A DNA stretch of 64,000 bases from Septoria linicola (GCA_024114885.1 CP099420.1:1860001-1924000), one strand, 5' to 3'. Counted from the stretch's first letter, positions 32,110 to 43,314 are shown. Translations and numbers: made by a program. Notes: generated from the sequence alone by a model not told the origin.

Positions 32110-32193
32110 AGTACACTAGTAGTACATGTCACGGCCGTTCCATCATGCTGTATCAACTGCTTCAGCCGGAGTTTAGCTTACTTCGACGATAGA

Positions 32194-32707
32194 TTACAGT
32201 CCGAGTGGATTATCTCCAGTCTGCTTGTTACCACCAATCCGCTCGCCACCCGGCAGCTGGGAGTCTGGCTTTCCATTGTCTTGGTCTGGTAGGTACTTGG
32301 GATCTCCTCCTGCAACGCCTTCATGTTCTGCCACTCTTCGCACACGCAGTAGAGCTTCACCGTTCGGGTTGCCTATGGCGCCTGTGACGTGCCCTAGCGG
32401 CTTCAACCCATAGTTGAGAACTTGTCCGAGAGGGTCGCCAACGGCAGATAACGGACCTGGAGAGTATGTTAGGTGACAAAGAGGTATGCATAAGGCAAGG
32501 ACCAGATTCACCTTTGGTCTGCGTGCCAAGTGCGCCCTCGGGAGCCATATTTGGAACGTGGTTCAAGACTTTATCCATGTTTCTTCCGCTACGTTGGCTC
32601 TGTTGTCCGGGCTGCTCTTCTTGCTTCTGGGCATCGACTGAGGTTTCTTCGTTGCTTTGTCCTTCTTGCTGCTCGAGACTCTCGGGCTGGTTCTCCTTGT
32701 TGCTCAT
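32194..32707 (-). CDS. Small hydrophilic, partly disordered protein of unknown function
   Basis: Exon 32707-32512, intron 32511-32457 (GTGAAT...CTCCAG), exon 32456-32194; 152 residues. The N-terminal third is a Gln/Glu-rich disordered stretch (ESLEQQEGQSNEETSVDAQK). The middle contains GPLSAVGDPLGQVLNYGLKP followed by LGHVTGAIGNPNGEAL, a Gly/Pro-rich segment that reads as conserved rather than random. The C-terminus is again polar. Splicing joins TQTK to GPLSAVG in frame, which supports the model. I do not recognise the family. The nature of the composition is compatible with a stress-related or LEA-like protein, but that is only a guess. Confidence 0.6.
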
Positions 32708-34628
32708 TTTGATGTCGATTATATACTCAGAGTTGGTGAGAGCCCAAAGTCAAGGAAAGCTATGTAACGCAAAATGCTGCATTTCTGCACGTCCACGTCC
32801 ACACCCACTGAGAGTGCTATGACGAACTTTGGGTGGAGTGATCGCCACCTTGTGACTACTGCTGAGCAGGGGCTATAGCAAGTATTCTCCATCCTGTGCT
32901 ACAAGTACATTCCGCAGCATGCTCTCGAAGCGACTCAAGCTGTGTATGTGTGACTTGTGCTTGAGGTGAATAGAAAGACACGGCTTGTGAGTTGTTTGAT
33001 GTTCGCCGACAACCATTCTTGGCGCAAGCACATTCGTTCGTCCTACCGTCAACACATCATCCCACGCATGCTATATGCATATTTCCTCCACATGACGAGC
33101 GTCGCCTTCGCGCAGATTGATTCAAATGTGCCTGCAGGCAGACCGAAAGCCTGAGGATCCCAATCGTGAGCCGTCTTGGACAACAGTAGCCGCCATGATG
33201 TCCCTTCCACCACGAACCTTTCATCAAAAGCAGACGCTAAGCACCATGTGACAAAGCACTCCATATCACCACGGAGTCGAAGATCGAGGTCGGCCCGCAG
33301 TGCTGTGCACGTGCATCCGCATGTGCATAAATGCCCCGTGAGACAGGCCCAGAGCTTAAGACGGCTCGCATGCTGGACCTCGTGCGACTACCACCTAGTG
33401 CCAGCGAGCACTTGGAGACCTACTCTAGGCGATTACCAGTCCGTGGACTATCTGATATCAAATTCTCACTGTACCGCATGAGACCATGCGATCGTGGCCA
33501 ACTACAGTTTGAAGCTCCACAACGGGCCTAATGGAGCGTGGCCACGTTCTATCAAGTTGCGTAAATGCAAGCCGCGAATCCACTTGGGATGGTGCAGTCG
33601 CAGCTCTAATTATTGAGGACTCGAGGAAGGCCAGATCACTGTCTCGATGTCCGGCAAGCAGCCTCTTGGGAAAGCCATCTTTTGAAAAGAGCTCGGCCCG
33701 GTTCGCGATCCTGACCTGTTTGCTGGAGCCTCGAGTCGACAGGAGCCTGTCACGCTTTTGAAGATTGTGTTTTGTGGGGATGGATCTGCGGAGAACCTGG
33801 CACATGCTACTGGGTTTGCTCGTTCGTATAAGAACAGGTTACAGACTGCCATGGATATGAGTGCGGTCGCGGCTAACGGAGAAGCAAGGAGGCGCTTGAT
33901 CACGGCCGAGAACTTTGCCGCAATTGCCGTGTACTTCACCGCGACATCGTCCTCGTCTCTACCAACTGGTAGACCGGGAATAACAAAACATCGCCTGTCA
34001 TTTCTCTAATGACGCAGGGAAGGACGTTTCAGCAACATGCCACCAGTCGCTATGTGGGCCGCTGCGTATTCGGCAAGCTCAACTGAGGAAGTGGCTGCTA
34101 GGATGCAACAGTCAGTCCAGACGTGAGTACTGGTCCCGAAAGAAGACGCGTCTAGAAGCGTGGAAAGCTATCTTCAGGAGTGTGAGAGCCGCACGATGTC
34201 GATCCAGCCCTAAGGTCCCATCCTCGCCTGCTGCGAGGCGTCACTGCAGGCACGACGGTCGTCGAGGCATGACTGCAGCAAGCTTGTGCATGTGTTTGGT
34301 CATTCTCCGGCATCACACAGCACTTAAAGCCATTGGACAACTATCTTAGGCTTGTCGACTTGTTCCAAGCGAGCGGTCTTCTGTCCGGATCAATGAAGAC
34401 CACATACTTTAAAGTTCAGCCAAGTAGCGTAAACTTTCCAGTCCCGTTCGGCAAACATCGAACTAGGACACGTCCAATCGACAACGGTCATATGAAATGG
34501 CGGGGAGATCTAGTGGGGCCATGTGGGAACGAGCTGGACGAGGAAGGTTTATTACCAGCAGTCCAGTCCTTTGAGACCTCAGCGTGCTCGATCTTGCTGC
34601 AGCATTGAACAGACAGCATCAAATAATC
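32708..34628. other. Long intergenic stretch
   Basis: 1.9 kb between two outward genes. Short frames on both strands (for example around 33460-33940) have random composition, no domain and no splice context. No tRNA, rRNA or clear repeat was seen. Confidence 0.5.
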
Positions 34629-36305
34629 ATGTCGGCAACAGCTGACATGGGTGCCTTCGTGGCAGGTACGCTCAGCTACTGGCTTTATTTCCACCGATTC
34701 GAGGTTCACATGTATGGTCTGCGCATACTGAACACATTTCTGGGCTTCAGTATTGGCCTTGCCATTACGCTCTCCAAAGTCTACTCATACGGAACTTTCG
34801 AAGCAGCGGCGACCACCGCTGCCATCTCAGCGGCCTTTTTAATTGGAGCATTTGGCAATTGTCTGATTTTCCGTCTCTTCTTGAACCCATTGAACAAATT
34901 CCCTGGTCCATACCCAGCCAGAATCACGAGCATGTGGTGGCCTACACAATTGGGCAACTCAGACGGATATTACTGGTTGATGGATCAGCACAAGAAGCAC
35001 GGCAAATACGTCCGTGTCGGCTCGAACGATCTTTCCATCATCGATCCAGATATCATGGAGATGGCCTACGGTGCCAAGTCACGAGTCACGAAAGCCAATT
35101 GGTACGACAACGACTACCCACTTACCTCGATGCACACTTCCCGAGACAAGGGACTCCACGATCGCCGGCGACGTGTGTGGGCACCAGCATTCTCCGAGAA
35201 AGCACTCCGAGACTATGAAACCGAGATTCAAAAGTTCAACGACAAGTTTGTGCAAAAGATTGGTGAACATAATGGCGGTCCAGCAAATATTTCGAAATGG
35301 TTCAACCTCTTCTCCTTTGACGCCATGGGTCTGCTCGCCTTCGGCCGCGACTACGGCATGCTTGACAAGGGAGAGAAGCCCCACGAGCTGGAGATGCTGG
35401 ATGAAGGAATGCAGCCTCTGGCATACCGCCTGCCAGCTTGGTTTTTCCGCATTCTCACATCCATTCCTGGTCTTTCCGCCGGCTATCAAAAGTTTGTGAA
35501 TTTCTGCATCAGTGAACTGACGTGGCGTGTCAAGAATGCGGGCTCGACGAAGCGGGAAGGCGACATCATGGGCTGGCTGCTCAAGGCATACAAGGACGTG
35601 CCAAACCCAGAGGCCGACACCATGTTGCAAGCTGATGCTCGTCTGATCATTGTCGCCGGCAGTGACACTACCGCTGCGACGTTCACCTACATGTTCTACC
35701 ACCTAGCACAAGATCCAGAGACTGTCAAGAAACTCCGCGAGGAACTCGATTCAGTATGCCAAGGCGACTGGCAAGAGAAGGAGATTCGCGGCGCACAATA
35801 CCTCAACGGCTGCATCAACGAATCTCTCCGTCTACACCCACCAGTCCCATCTGGCGTCAACCGTCTCACACCACCAGAAGGCCTGACAGTAAACGGCACA
35901 TACATTCCCGGGAACGTCACATTCTTCACACCGCAATATGTCATGGGACGAGGTAAGCAGTGCAAACCGCTCCTATTCCATCCAGGCCACGTACTAACTT
36001 GCATTCTTTGCACAGACTCCAGCATCTACGCCGAACCAGACACCTTCCTCCCCGAGCGCTGGTACAGCCAAGAAGACAAGATCAAGCACAAAGACGCCTT
36101 CGCGCCCTTTTCCATGGGTCCTATGGGCTGTATTGGCAAGAACTTGGCTTTGATGGAACTGAGGACGTTGACGGCGAAGTTGGTGATGAAGTATGATATG
36201 AAGTTGGCGCCACATGAGGATGGCTCGAGGCTGTTGACGAAGACGAAAGATCATTTTACGGTCGATTTAGGGGATTTGGAGGTTTGCTTTACGCCGAGGA
36301 AGTAG
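34629..36305 (+). CDS. Cytochrome P450 with extended multi-pass N-terminus
   Basis: Haem-thiolate monooxygenase. Exon 34629-35952, intron 35953-36015 (63 nt), exon 36016-36305; 537 residues. Motifs: FPGPYP entry near residue 95; I-helix LIIVAGSDTTAATF; ExxR in NESLRLHPPVPSG; haem loop FSMGPMGCIGK with Cys near residue 480. About 90 residues precede the FPGP motif and contain roughly three hydrophobic segments (for example the region around NTFLGFSIGLAITLS and AAISAAFLIGAFGN) instead of a single anchor; similar N-termini occur in some fungal P450s of secondary metabolism and xenobiotic breakdown. The start is the ATG at 34629. No backbone synthase lies nearby, so the substrate is unknown. Confidence 0.92.
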   Translation: MSATADMGAFVAGTLSYWLYFHRFEVHMYGLRILNTFLGFSIGLAITLSKVYSYGTFEAAATTAAISAAFLIGAFGNCLIFRLFLNPLNKFPGPYPARITSMWWPTQLGNSDGYYWLMDQHKKHGKYVRVGSNDLSIIDPDIMEMAYGAKSRVTKANWYDNDYPLTSMHTSRDKGLHDRRRRVWAPAFSEKALRDYETEIQKFNDKFVQKIGEHNGGPANISKWFNLFSFDAMGLLAFGRDYGMLDKGEKPHELEMLDEGMQPLAYRLPAWFFRILTSIPGLSAGYQKFVNFCISELTWRVKNAGSTKREGDIMGWLLKAYKDVPNPEADTMLQADARLIIVAGSDTTAATFTYMFYHLAQDPETVKKLREELDSVCQGDWQEKEIRGAQYLNGCINESLRLHPPVPSGVNRLTPPEGLTVNGTYIPGNVTFFTPQYVMGRGKQCKPLLFHPGHVLTCILCTDSSIYAEPDTFLPERWYSQEDKIKHKDAFAPFSMGPMGCIGKNLALMELRTLTAKLVMKYDMKLAPHEDGSRLLTKTKDHFTVDLGDLEVCFTPRK

Positions 36306-36927
36306 ACAGAGTACTGAGGTTGTATTATGACCATGTGGTGATTTGTAGCTTAGCGGGAATGGGAGTGGCATATTGTTATACCCTGCCTTCCACTGGACAC
36401 ATTTGGTGGACTTGATTGTCATTCACTTTCGCGCTACTTCCATTGGTCGGTACGCTATAACCCGCATTCTTCTTCACATTTGAAACCTTGTCGACGAGTC
36501 ACAAGCTTCTGACTCCCCAGGAGCAACGGCACAATTTCGAGATCATCAGATTCTCCCGGAAAGGCGGCAGTCTATCCAACTTCCATTCACCGTCTAGAAC
36601 TACGTGCAAGAATGCGTGGCAGACCTTTACAGCGAGCGACCACCTAGCTCCATCCTACACACCGACAGCTAAGCCAGCGAGAGCACAGTTGTCCATCATC
36701 GAGTAACTTCATCGCATCGAGAAGAATCCTCTCACGAAAAAATCTACAGCGAGCATCCCCTTCCTCCAAGGCCAATTTTGTGACTATTGCGCTCAACCAT
36801 GGACGAGTGAACTCCATCCACATTCGCCCCAATCCTATCAACCCACGGGATTGAGGATGAGGGCGACCACTCCGACACAGTCTGTCCCGACTTCCTAGAA
36901 AAAAACCAGAACCGACCGCAGCCGAAT
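36306..36927. other. Intergenic
   Basis: 622 bp. A short frame around 36490-36700 lacks support. Nothing else recognised. Confidence 0.45.
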
Positions 36928-37360
36928 ATGCGATATTCTACCCCAAAATACTACATGATCCGACTCATCGTCCTCTCCTGGAAACGAGCTCCACATCTCC
37001 AGAAATGGCTACGCCTCGAGCTTGAAAAGCGCAGCACATTAGAGCGAAAGCCACTCACCGAACTCCACAGATTCCTGTCCCAGGAAATGGAAGGAGAAGC
37101 CGTCCAGCTACTCAAAATCGACAAACCAACAAGCGAGTGGACGGCGTCGGAGTGGGCAGAAGGACCAGTACACGTGGTAAATGGTGAGGTTTGGTGGGGA
37201 CGAGTGCCGAAGAACGAGTGGGTTTTTCCTGCTTGGGTTTTTGGCGGGCGCGGCGCAGGCGGGTAAGGGGCTTGAGTTGACGGGGAAGACGAGAGAGGTT
37301 TGGGAGGCTTTTGGTATAGATCCGGAATGGCTGCGGACACAGTGGATGTTTATGCGATAA
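36928..37360 (+). pseudogene. Small uncharacterised gene with an apparent one-base frameshift
   Basis: The frame from the ATG at 36928 gives 112 residues (RLIVLSWKRAPHLQKWLRLE ... PTSEWTASEWAEGPVHVVNG ... KNEWVFPAW), then turns into Gly/Arg and stops. From the T5 run near 37237-37241 another frame reads on with protein-like sequence, LAGAAQAGKGLELTGKTREV ... AFGIDPEWLRTQWMFMR, to TAA at 37358-37360. One surplus T explains the break; no intron of usable length fits. So this is either a recently broken gene of about 143 residues or an error in a homopolymer. The family is unknown. Whether it is expressed cannot be judged. Confidence 0.45.
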
Positions 37361-37710
37361 AGGGGATCTCCTGGTGAGGGTTGGCGACTGCGCGAGCGTG
37401 TGCGCCTTCGAGGTAGAACGACGTTTCTCCCACGGGCCAGAGAAGAGCGGCGCAGGTCTGGCGTGAGCGGACTGTACAGTGTGAAGCGCGGTCACTCGTG
37501 GGCTGTGCATGCCTTGACCAAGTAATGATTTCTCGCCTGATTGGCGGCTGAGAAGAGCGATGAATCTATACATCGTATGAGCTATACAGCTTTTCCACAA
37601 GTTTCCCATGCCCCAACGCCGTGGCCATGCTTCTTCCTCTCGCACACATATACACAATCAAAGCAAAGTCGTGTTTTGTACATCTGGTATACACTCATTT
37701 GGCAAGCTCT
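37361..37710. other. Intergenic between convergent genes
   Basis: 350 bp between two 3' ends. No structure noted. Confidence 0.45.
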
Positions 37711-39259
37711 TCACTTCTTGCCTGTCCTCCGCTTCTCGTACTCCTGAGCTTGACGCTTGTACTCGGCTCTTTGCGAAGCCTTGGTCTGCTCTGCCGTCCT
37801 TTCGCTCAGCTTGTTCACAGCGTCCCGCCCTGCTTGGAATTTCTCCTTTGCCTGCTCGAATATGCCCTTTGCCGGCGCACTGGGCTGCACCATATCGCTT
37901 TTGTCCACCAACTGTGCGTCGATTGTCCTACCAGCACCGCTACTGGGCGCTGTCCGGACATTGGGTGATTGGTATTGTGGTCTCATATAAGCTGCATTCT
38001 TCCCTCCTGCGTGTGGCGCGCGAGGCGTAGATGCTGGTGACGCGGCAGCAGTTGGATTGTTGGCATCCATGAATGCCTGCAAGAATCCAGTGGTTTCAGT
38101 GGGCTTGGCCTTGTATGTAGGAGCCAGACCAAAATACTCTCTCACAGCTGGTCTCTGCAGCAGTAGAGCCTGTGGGATACCAATCAGGCCAGAACCCACG
38201 AACCACAGTGCGACTGCACCCGGCTGCCAGCTCGTGAACAGGAGAATCAAGAGTGGCATGCCGTACAGCATGACCTTTCGCAGTCCGGGTGCAACAGCGG
38301 ATGCAGCACCACTCTCGCCGCCCAGTCGGACAACAACATGCATCGTGCCTGCCATGATGAGCGGAAGTAGGAGATAACCATCGGTCATGGTCAAATCAGT
38401 CACCCAGAGGAAGCCACCATTGGTGAGGCCAGGAACGGGGAGTGTGGCCAAGTGCCTCATCAGCCTGAAGCCGCAGTAGCCCAAGACACCCTGAGCGATC
38501 ATGGGAGCGAACATGCCAGCAGTGCTGATTCCGGCTCTCTTCTTGATGGCTGCGATTTGCTGCTGGGCTTGCATAGCTGCCGCAGTGTTGTTGTTTCTCA
38601 TTTCCGACACCATCTTATCGTTGAAAGGCTTCAATACAGGAGCCAATGCGGATGCGCGTGCCTGACTGTCGGACATCTTCAGATAGAGCGGAAACAGGAT
38701 CAGACGCAGTGAAGCAGCAGTGAGGACAATGGCACCCCACCAGGGCAGGTTCAGTGCAACATGTGCGTGTTCGAGGACCCATTGGATGATGGATGTCGGA
38801 CCATAGCCATAGTCGACTCCAATGGCGTGGAGATAGCCAATCTGCTCGGGAATGGCATCGGGAGCGAGGATGGCATTCTTCGATACTTGGTCAAGGGTGA
38901 TGGTGTCGATGTTGGAGAAGGAGGAGAAGGAGGAGGAGGAGGAGGAGGAAGAAGTCGCTGCCGTCGTGGCGTCGGCGACGGGAGTGGCAGACTGCTGTGT
39001 GGATGCATAGCGGAATGCAACGATGGAAGGGATCGCTCTTCGCGTTGACCGGGCCAGTCTCGTCGTGGGATGTGAGATGGCTGAAGATGTGGGAGACGCG
39101 AATCGCAGCGAGGGTCGCGTGGTCGATGAGAGCTGGATTGCGTATTAGTTGTCGCATTGCAGATATCGAGGTCGCATGGTGTACATTTCGAGTTGCTGCC
39201 TGATGCTGTATTCGCGGCAGCTTGCCTCGCAGGGCATGCAAACCTCTACTGGGCATCAT
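37711..39259 (-). CDS. OXA1: Mitochondrial inner-membrane insertase OXA1 (YidC/Oxa1 family)
   Basis: Inserts mitochondrially made and some imported proteins into the inner membrane. Exon 39259-39185, intron 39184-39133 (52 nt, ACTAAT branch), exon 39132-37711; 498 residues. The intron is chosen because reading straight through exon 1 loses the frame of the body. Residues 1-75 are Arg/Ser/Thr-rich with RRAIPSIVAFRYAST, a presequence. A Ser run coded by TCC repeats follows. The core has HVALNLPWWGAIVLTAASLR, LRLILFPLYLKMSDSQARAS, GMFAPMIAQGVLGYCGFRLM, LTMTDGYLLLPLIMAG and VALWFVGSGLIGIPQALLLQ. The C-terminus is a long basic, coiled tail (QRAEYKRQAQEYEKRRTGKK), as in Oxa1, where it binds the mitoribosome. 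Confidence 0.93.
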
Positions 39260-39900
39260 GACGGTGCATATATGTGTCGTGGAATTGTGAGAGCGCAAGC
39301 ACGGAAACAAAAAGTTGGTGTCCGAGCGGGCAAGCAAGCACCATCTCGGCAATCTGCACGTCGCTAAGTTAACTAACTTACTAGTCTATCTACACAATTC
39401 ACGTGCAAACCCCCCTAGCCATTTACAGTCCACCCTCAGCATATCATCTATCGTTGATGAAAACAATGCAGAAGACGTCGGGAGTTGATACAGCTGCTCA
39501 GTGACGGCCATCACGCCGAGTGGACATCTCTGCCACAAACGACTTGACTTGCTCATTGGGAGCAACGTTCATATCATGTCGCATATCTCATCGCTGTTTG
39601 TCTTCTGCCGACCTTCTCTGTGGTCGAGAGTGCATGTCGATATGTACACCCATACCTTTCGGCAATGCGAGGGTAGTCACACTTCTTCTTCGTACATCAT
39701 CTTCACTCCAACGAGGTGTAGGCATCCATTTCTCGCCCATTCCTCCGTCTTCGCTCAATCGGATCATCCTTGATTTCTACACCTGGGCCCACTCGGTGCC
39801 CTATTCGGTGATTCGGGAATACCTGCAGCGTTGTTTTAGCATCGTGACCCTATCCTTCCCAGCCCACGGGCCATATGCCTCGTCCGACCTGCCAGGCGTC
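39260..39900. other. Intergenic
   Basis: 641 bp, OXA1 promoter side and TOM13 3' side. The frame open at 39520-40002 on the plus strand is antisense to TOM13 and not family-like. Confidence 0.45.
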
Positions 39901-40176
39901 TCATTGATAGCATACCTTCGTTTTACTCCATCCCAGCCGGAAGGCTGCTTCATGTGCAAACAATTCTCCAAATCCCAGCATCAACCCATTCACGAATGGT
40001 AGTAGTAGGTTGATCGCTGCACCGCGTAATATGCTCCAGAACGTGGGCGGTGAATACAAGATCATAGGGCTGGATGTGTCTGATGTAGGCTCTTCTGAAG
40101 AGTCCTGGGTCGAGTGGTTGGCATCGTAGTTCTCACTGTCCGAAGGAAACGTCGTTTGCGATTCTGAGAGATCCAT
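39901..40176 (-). CDS. MIM1: Mitochondrial outer-membrane biogenesis protein TOM13/Mim1
   Basis: Small protein that helps insert alpha-helical and TOM-complex precursors in the outer mitochondrial membrane. It is 91 residues and intronless. The N-terminal half is acidic and Ser/Thr-rich. The second half carries the highly conserved segment PPTFWSILRGAAINLLLPFV followed by NGLMLGFGELFAHEAAFRLG, which contains the GxxxG-type motif in the single TM helix (GLMLGFG). The start is the ATG at 40176 (MDLSESQ); an in-frame upstream extension looks non-coding. The C-terminus KTKVCYQ is short. OXA1, its neighbour, serves membrane insertion in the inner membrane, a functional parallel that may be chance. 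Confidence 0.88.
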   Translation of the reverse strand: MDLSESQTTFPSDSENYDANHSTQDSSEEPTSDTSSPMILYSPPTFWSILRGAAINLLLPFVNGLMLGFGELFAHEAAFRLGWSKTKVCYQ

Positions 40177-40560
40177 GTTTGCGGATTCGTGGTTGTGATT
40201 GAAACAGGTGACCGATTTTCGGTGATGAGTGTCTCCCGGGGATCGACCTCTGAAATCTGTGCAACACCTGGCTGCTGACACCCTAGATGCGCCTTCGATT
40301 GCTGGATCTCTGAGAGAGAGAGAGAGTGATATGGTATAGCGGAGACGGAGGTCACGACCGCTCGAAGCTCACAAGCTAACTTAGACCAACGCCGGAGTTC
40401 GGCAAACTTACATGCCAAGGCTCACTCTTGCCTGCCTTAGAACTATGTCATACCTGGCTGCCGGCCTTCCACTTCCAATCCCATTATTGCCTCTGTGACA
40501 AACAACTTCTCTTCTTCTTCTTCCACCACCACCGACACACACCCAATCCACCAATTCAAC
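40177..40560. other. Divergent intergenic region TOM13 / Shp1
   Basis: 384 bp between outward starts. It contains a GA microsatellite at about 40312-40327 and CT/CCA-rich sequence just before the Shp1 ATG, as is common in fungal promoters. Confidence 0.5.
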
Positions 40561-41825
40561 ATGGACGACACACAGCAGGACAAGATTGCCCAGTTCTCCG
40601 CCATTACTGGCGCCAATCCTAGCGTCGTACGCTCCTTCGTACACTGAGACGACAGTTGTCGCCTGTGCTAATTAGCTTTCAGGCTCAAACCGCGCTCGGA
40701 GCCTCCGACTGGGACCTCGAGGCAGCTGTGGGCCTTTTCTTTGCTGCCGGCGATGAGCAACCATCAGAGGGGGACGACGATGAGAACGAACCTACGAGCT
40801 CAGCAGCACCAGCATCGCGATCCGCTAACCCGCAACCCGCTCCTTCCTCAGGCAAGGCCAAGAGTGCAGCAGGCAGGAAGGGTCCCACCACGATCCGGGA
40901 TCTCCAGGGCGGCGGCGACGACGATGAGGACGACGACAAGAAGCGCGACCTGTTCGCTGGTGGAGAGAAGAGCGGCCTTGCTGTTACGGACCCGAATCAA
41001 GGTGGCGGACCTGTGGACCATTTTCGCAACATTCTGAACCAAGCACGCCAGAACCGCGATCGTCCGGCAGGAGCAGATGGAGAAGAGGAAGAGCAACCAC
41101 AAAGTAGTCACTTCTCGGGACGGGCGCAGACGTTGGGAGGAGACGATGCACCGAGTAGAGTGGTCCAGGATCCTGCTGCCGCTGCCGCCGCCGCCGCTGC
41201 TGGCTCAGCACGAGGTCAGCCGCCGCCACGAGTCACTCGCACCCTTCATCTGTGGGCCGACGGCGTGAGCATCGATGATGGGCCGCTCCTGCGCTTTGAC
41301 GACCCGGCAAACGAGCACATCATGCAGGAGATCAACCAAGGACGAGCACCTAAGGCACTGCTCGATGTACAACCAGACCAAGAGGTTGATCTGAACCTGG
41401 AGCCACACAAGGGCGAGAACTACGTCGCCCCTAAGCCAAAGTACAAGCCATTCGGCGGATCTGGTCAGCGCCTGGGATCTCCAACTCCTGGCCTTGCTTC
41501 TGCTTCGACAACTTCAACACAGACACCTGCTGCCGCTTCCGCCGCTTCATCTCAGCAAAAGACCGAGGAGATGCAGGTGGATGCTTCACAGCCTGTCGTC
41601 CAGATTCAAGTCCGGTTGGGTGATGGCACGCGCTTGGCTTCGAGATTTAACACAACTCATACCATCGGCGACGTGTATGACTTTGTTGATCGTGCCTCAC
41701 CTCAGCAGCGCTCCTACGTCTTGCAGACGACGTTTCCTTCAAAGGAGCTCAGCGACAAATCACAAGTCCTTGGTGACATGAGCGACTTCAAGCGTGGTGG
41801 AGTAGTAGTTCAAAAGTGGAAATAG
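40561..41825 (+). CDS. SHP1: UBX-domain Cdc48/p97 cofactor Shp1 (p47-like)
   Basis: Adaptor of the AAA ATPase Cdc48 in protein quality control and membrane fusion. Exon 40561-40626, intron 40627-40682, exon 40683-41825; 402 residues. Domain order is that of p47: a UBA-like N-terminus (KIAQFSAITGANPSV joined to ALGASDWDLEAAVGLFFAAG), an acidic and disordered linker, a SEP domain (TRTLHLWADGVSIDDGPLLR ... NQGRAPKALLD, about residues 205-250) and a C-terminal UBX domain (VVQIQVRLGDGTRLASRFN ... VYDFVDRASP ... LQTTFPSKEL). An Ala run (PAAAAAAAAAG) is encoded by a GCN repeat before the SEP domain. The start at 40561 gives a sensible UBA. Confidence 0.94.
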
Positions 41826-42026
41826 ATGTTGAGTGGGATTGGATGTTTCTACAAAAGTTCGGAAGATCATGGCACTATGAGCGACGGCGGCGGTATTTGG
41901 AACGTGTGAATGGATGGAGGCAGTCGGCCGCAGGAGTGGCCACTTGATGCATTAGATCGGCGTCATGGACGATACCCCAGTCTGTCTTAGATGATAAATG
42001 CATGAATTATGAAACTGGACGTCCAC

Positions 42027-42716
42027 GTCTCTGGAAACTGTCATGCACCACGCCAACCAAGTTTGAATCGCTATGCTCATCTTCAGACCATCGAATCAGG
42101 GATACGATCAAGGTCCCGAATGCGTCTCTGCGAATTCGCGTACACACGCCAATCAAGGGTTGGCTAATCTGCTCAGCCTGGCTCTAGAAATGCAGAGATG
42201 CGAGATGGGCCGTCTCAGTATACCATCATTCACCACGCCAACCCAGTTCCAGCTGATATGCTCATTTGCTTTTCAGAAGTAGGGAGATGGAACATGAGAT
42301 TCTCGCTCGCTTTTTGGAAACTGCCTTGAACCAGATCAACCAGCACTCCCACTTCTGGGCTAAGCACTTTCCAATGCATTGCTACCGATGAACCAACATT
42401 TCCAGAGGCTGTATCGCAATCTTCGACAACATCGACGAGCCAGTCGCTCGGCCATGGTCCAAGTGGCTGTATTCATGCCTAATGGACTCCATCAGGGACA
42501 ATGCGGTCGCGCCTAACATGGAGTTTGAGTGGGTGAAGTCATTGAACATTTTACCAGATTCGAGCTGATCTGCTCATCCTTCTCCCGGAACTGCAGAGAT
42601 GGGACATTCTAATCTCACACACATCTCTGAAATTCGCCACATACCACGCCACCTTGACTCCAACCAACCTACTCACCCTTTCTCCAGAGCCGCAGAGACA
42701 GCAAGACCAATTTCCT
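42027..42716. repeat. Degenerate tandem repeat, period about 90-97 bp
   Basis: An ACCACGCCAACC-like anchor recurs at about 42047, 42143, 42232, 42329, 42552 and 42643, with a more eroded unit between the fourth and fifth. Each anchor is preceded by TCTCTGGAAACT-like and followed by CTGATNTGCTCATC-like and GCAGAGATGGGA-like blocks in the same order. Units differ widely, so the array is old. It lies in 0.9 kb between the Shp1 stop and the stop of a broken gene; no continuous reading frame spans it. Confidence 0.65.
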
Positions 42717-42717
42717 C

Positions 42718-43314
42718 TTACGCCATAACTTGATACTTCGCCACCTCCTCCACATCAACCCCATACGCCTCCCATAGCTTTCGTTTCCTTCTCACGCTCA
42801 AGCGGTCCTTCCTTCGCCGCAACCGCAACACGAAGCAAATCCTCCGCAAACTGCCACTCGTCCTTTGGCAGCCAATCTTCCTCATGAGGGGCATCCATGA
42901 AGTCGATAAGATCCCATTCATCCTTCGGTTTCGCCATATCGTGCGCTTCGATAGCTTCGGGGAGAGAGTCGTCCATCATGGAGCGGCAGAGCTCTTGCGT
43001 AGTTTAGAGACCTTGAACGGGGATAGTTCCGAGGTGAGAGCGTAGGATGACTTGTAGCTCTGGTCGTGTTCTCCAGGAGAGGATGAGCTGTCGGAGGAGA
43101 AAGTAGTGCGGGAAGAAGCCCCTGTAGTCTGAGGGCGTGGGTGGGAGTGGCGTATGCCGTAGCTGTAGTAGGGCATCATGTAAGGGAGGACGAGATGGGA
43201 GTGGTCGACTTCGTTGGGGATGGAGAGGAGGTTCATGAGGGAGTGGAACACGCCGGGGGTGGTTATGAGGGTCTTCGGCGAGTGGGATGTGTCCACTTGT
43301 GTTGGTTTTGCCAT
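42718..43314 (-). pseudogene. Uncharacterised gene apparently split by two frameshifts
   Basis: Three frames follow each other without room for introns. Frame one starts at 43314 (MAKPTQVDTSHSPKTLITTP ... SELSPFKVSKLRKSSAAP) and stops in CCATGATGG. Frame two opens at the overlapping ATG at 42979 (MMDDSLPEAIEAHDMAKPKD) and contains an acid/Trp-rich block, DEWDLIDFMDAPHEEDWLPK then DEWQFAEDLLRVAVAAKEGP. Near 42770 the coding sense passes to a third frame ending LWEAYGVDVEEVAKYQVMA at 42718. With one base restored at each junction the protein would have about 198 residues. I do not recognise a domain. Either the gene is dead, or the two lesions are errors. Confidence 0.5.

Noticed and set aside
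33458..34009. Paired frames on both strands in the 32.7-34.6 kb gap
   Set aside because: No family features, splice context or start region; treated as random.
38761..39048. Gly-rich plus-strand frame
   Set aside because: Reverse reading of the TCC/Ser run in the OXA1 exon.
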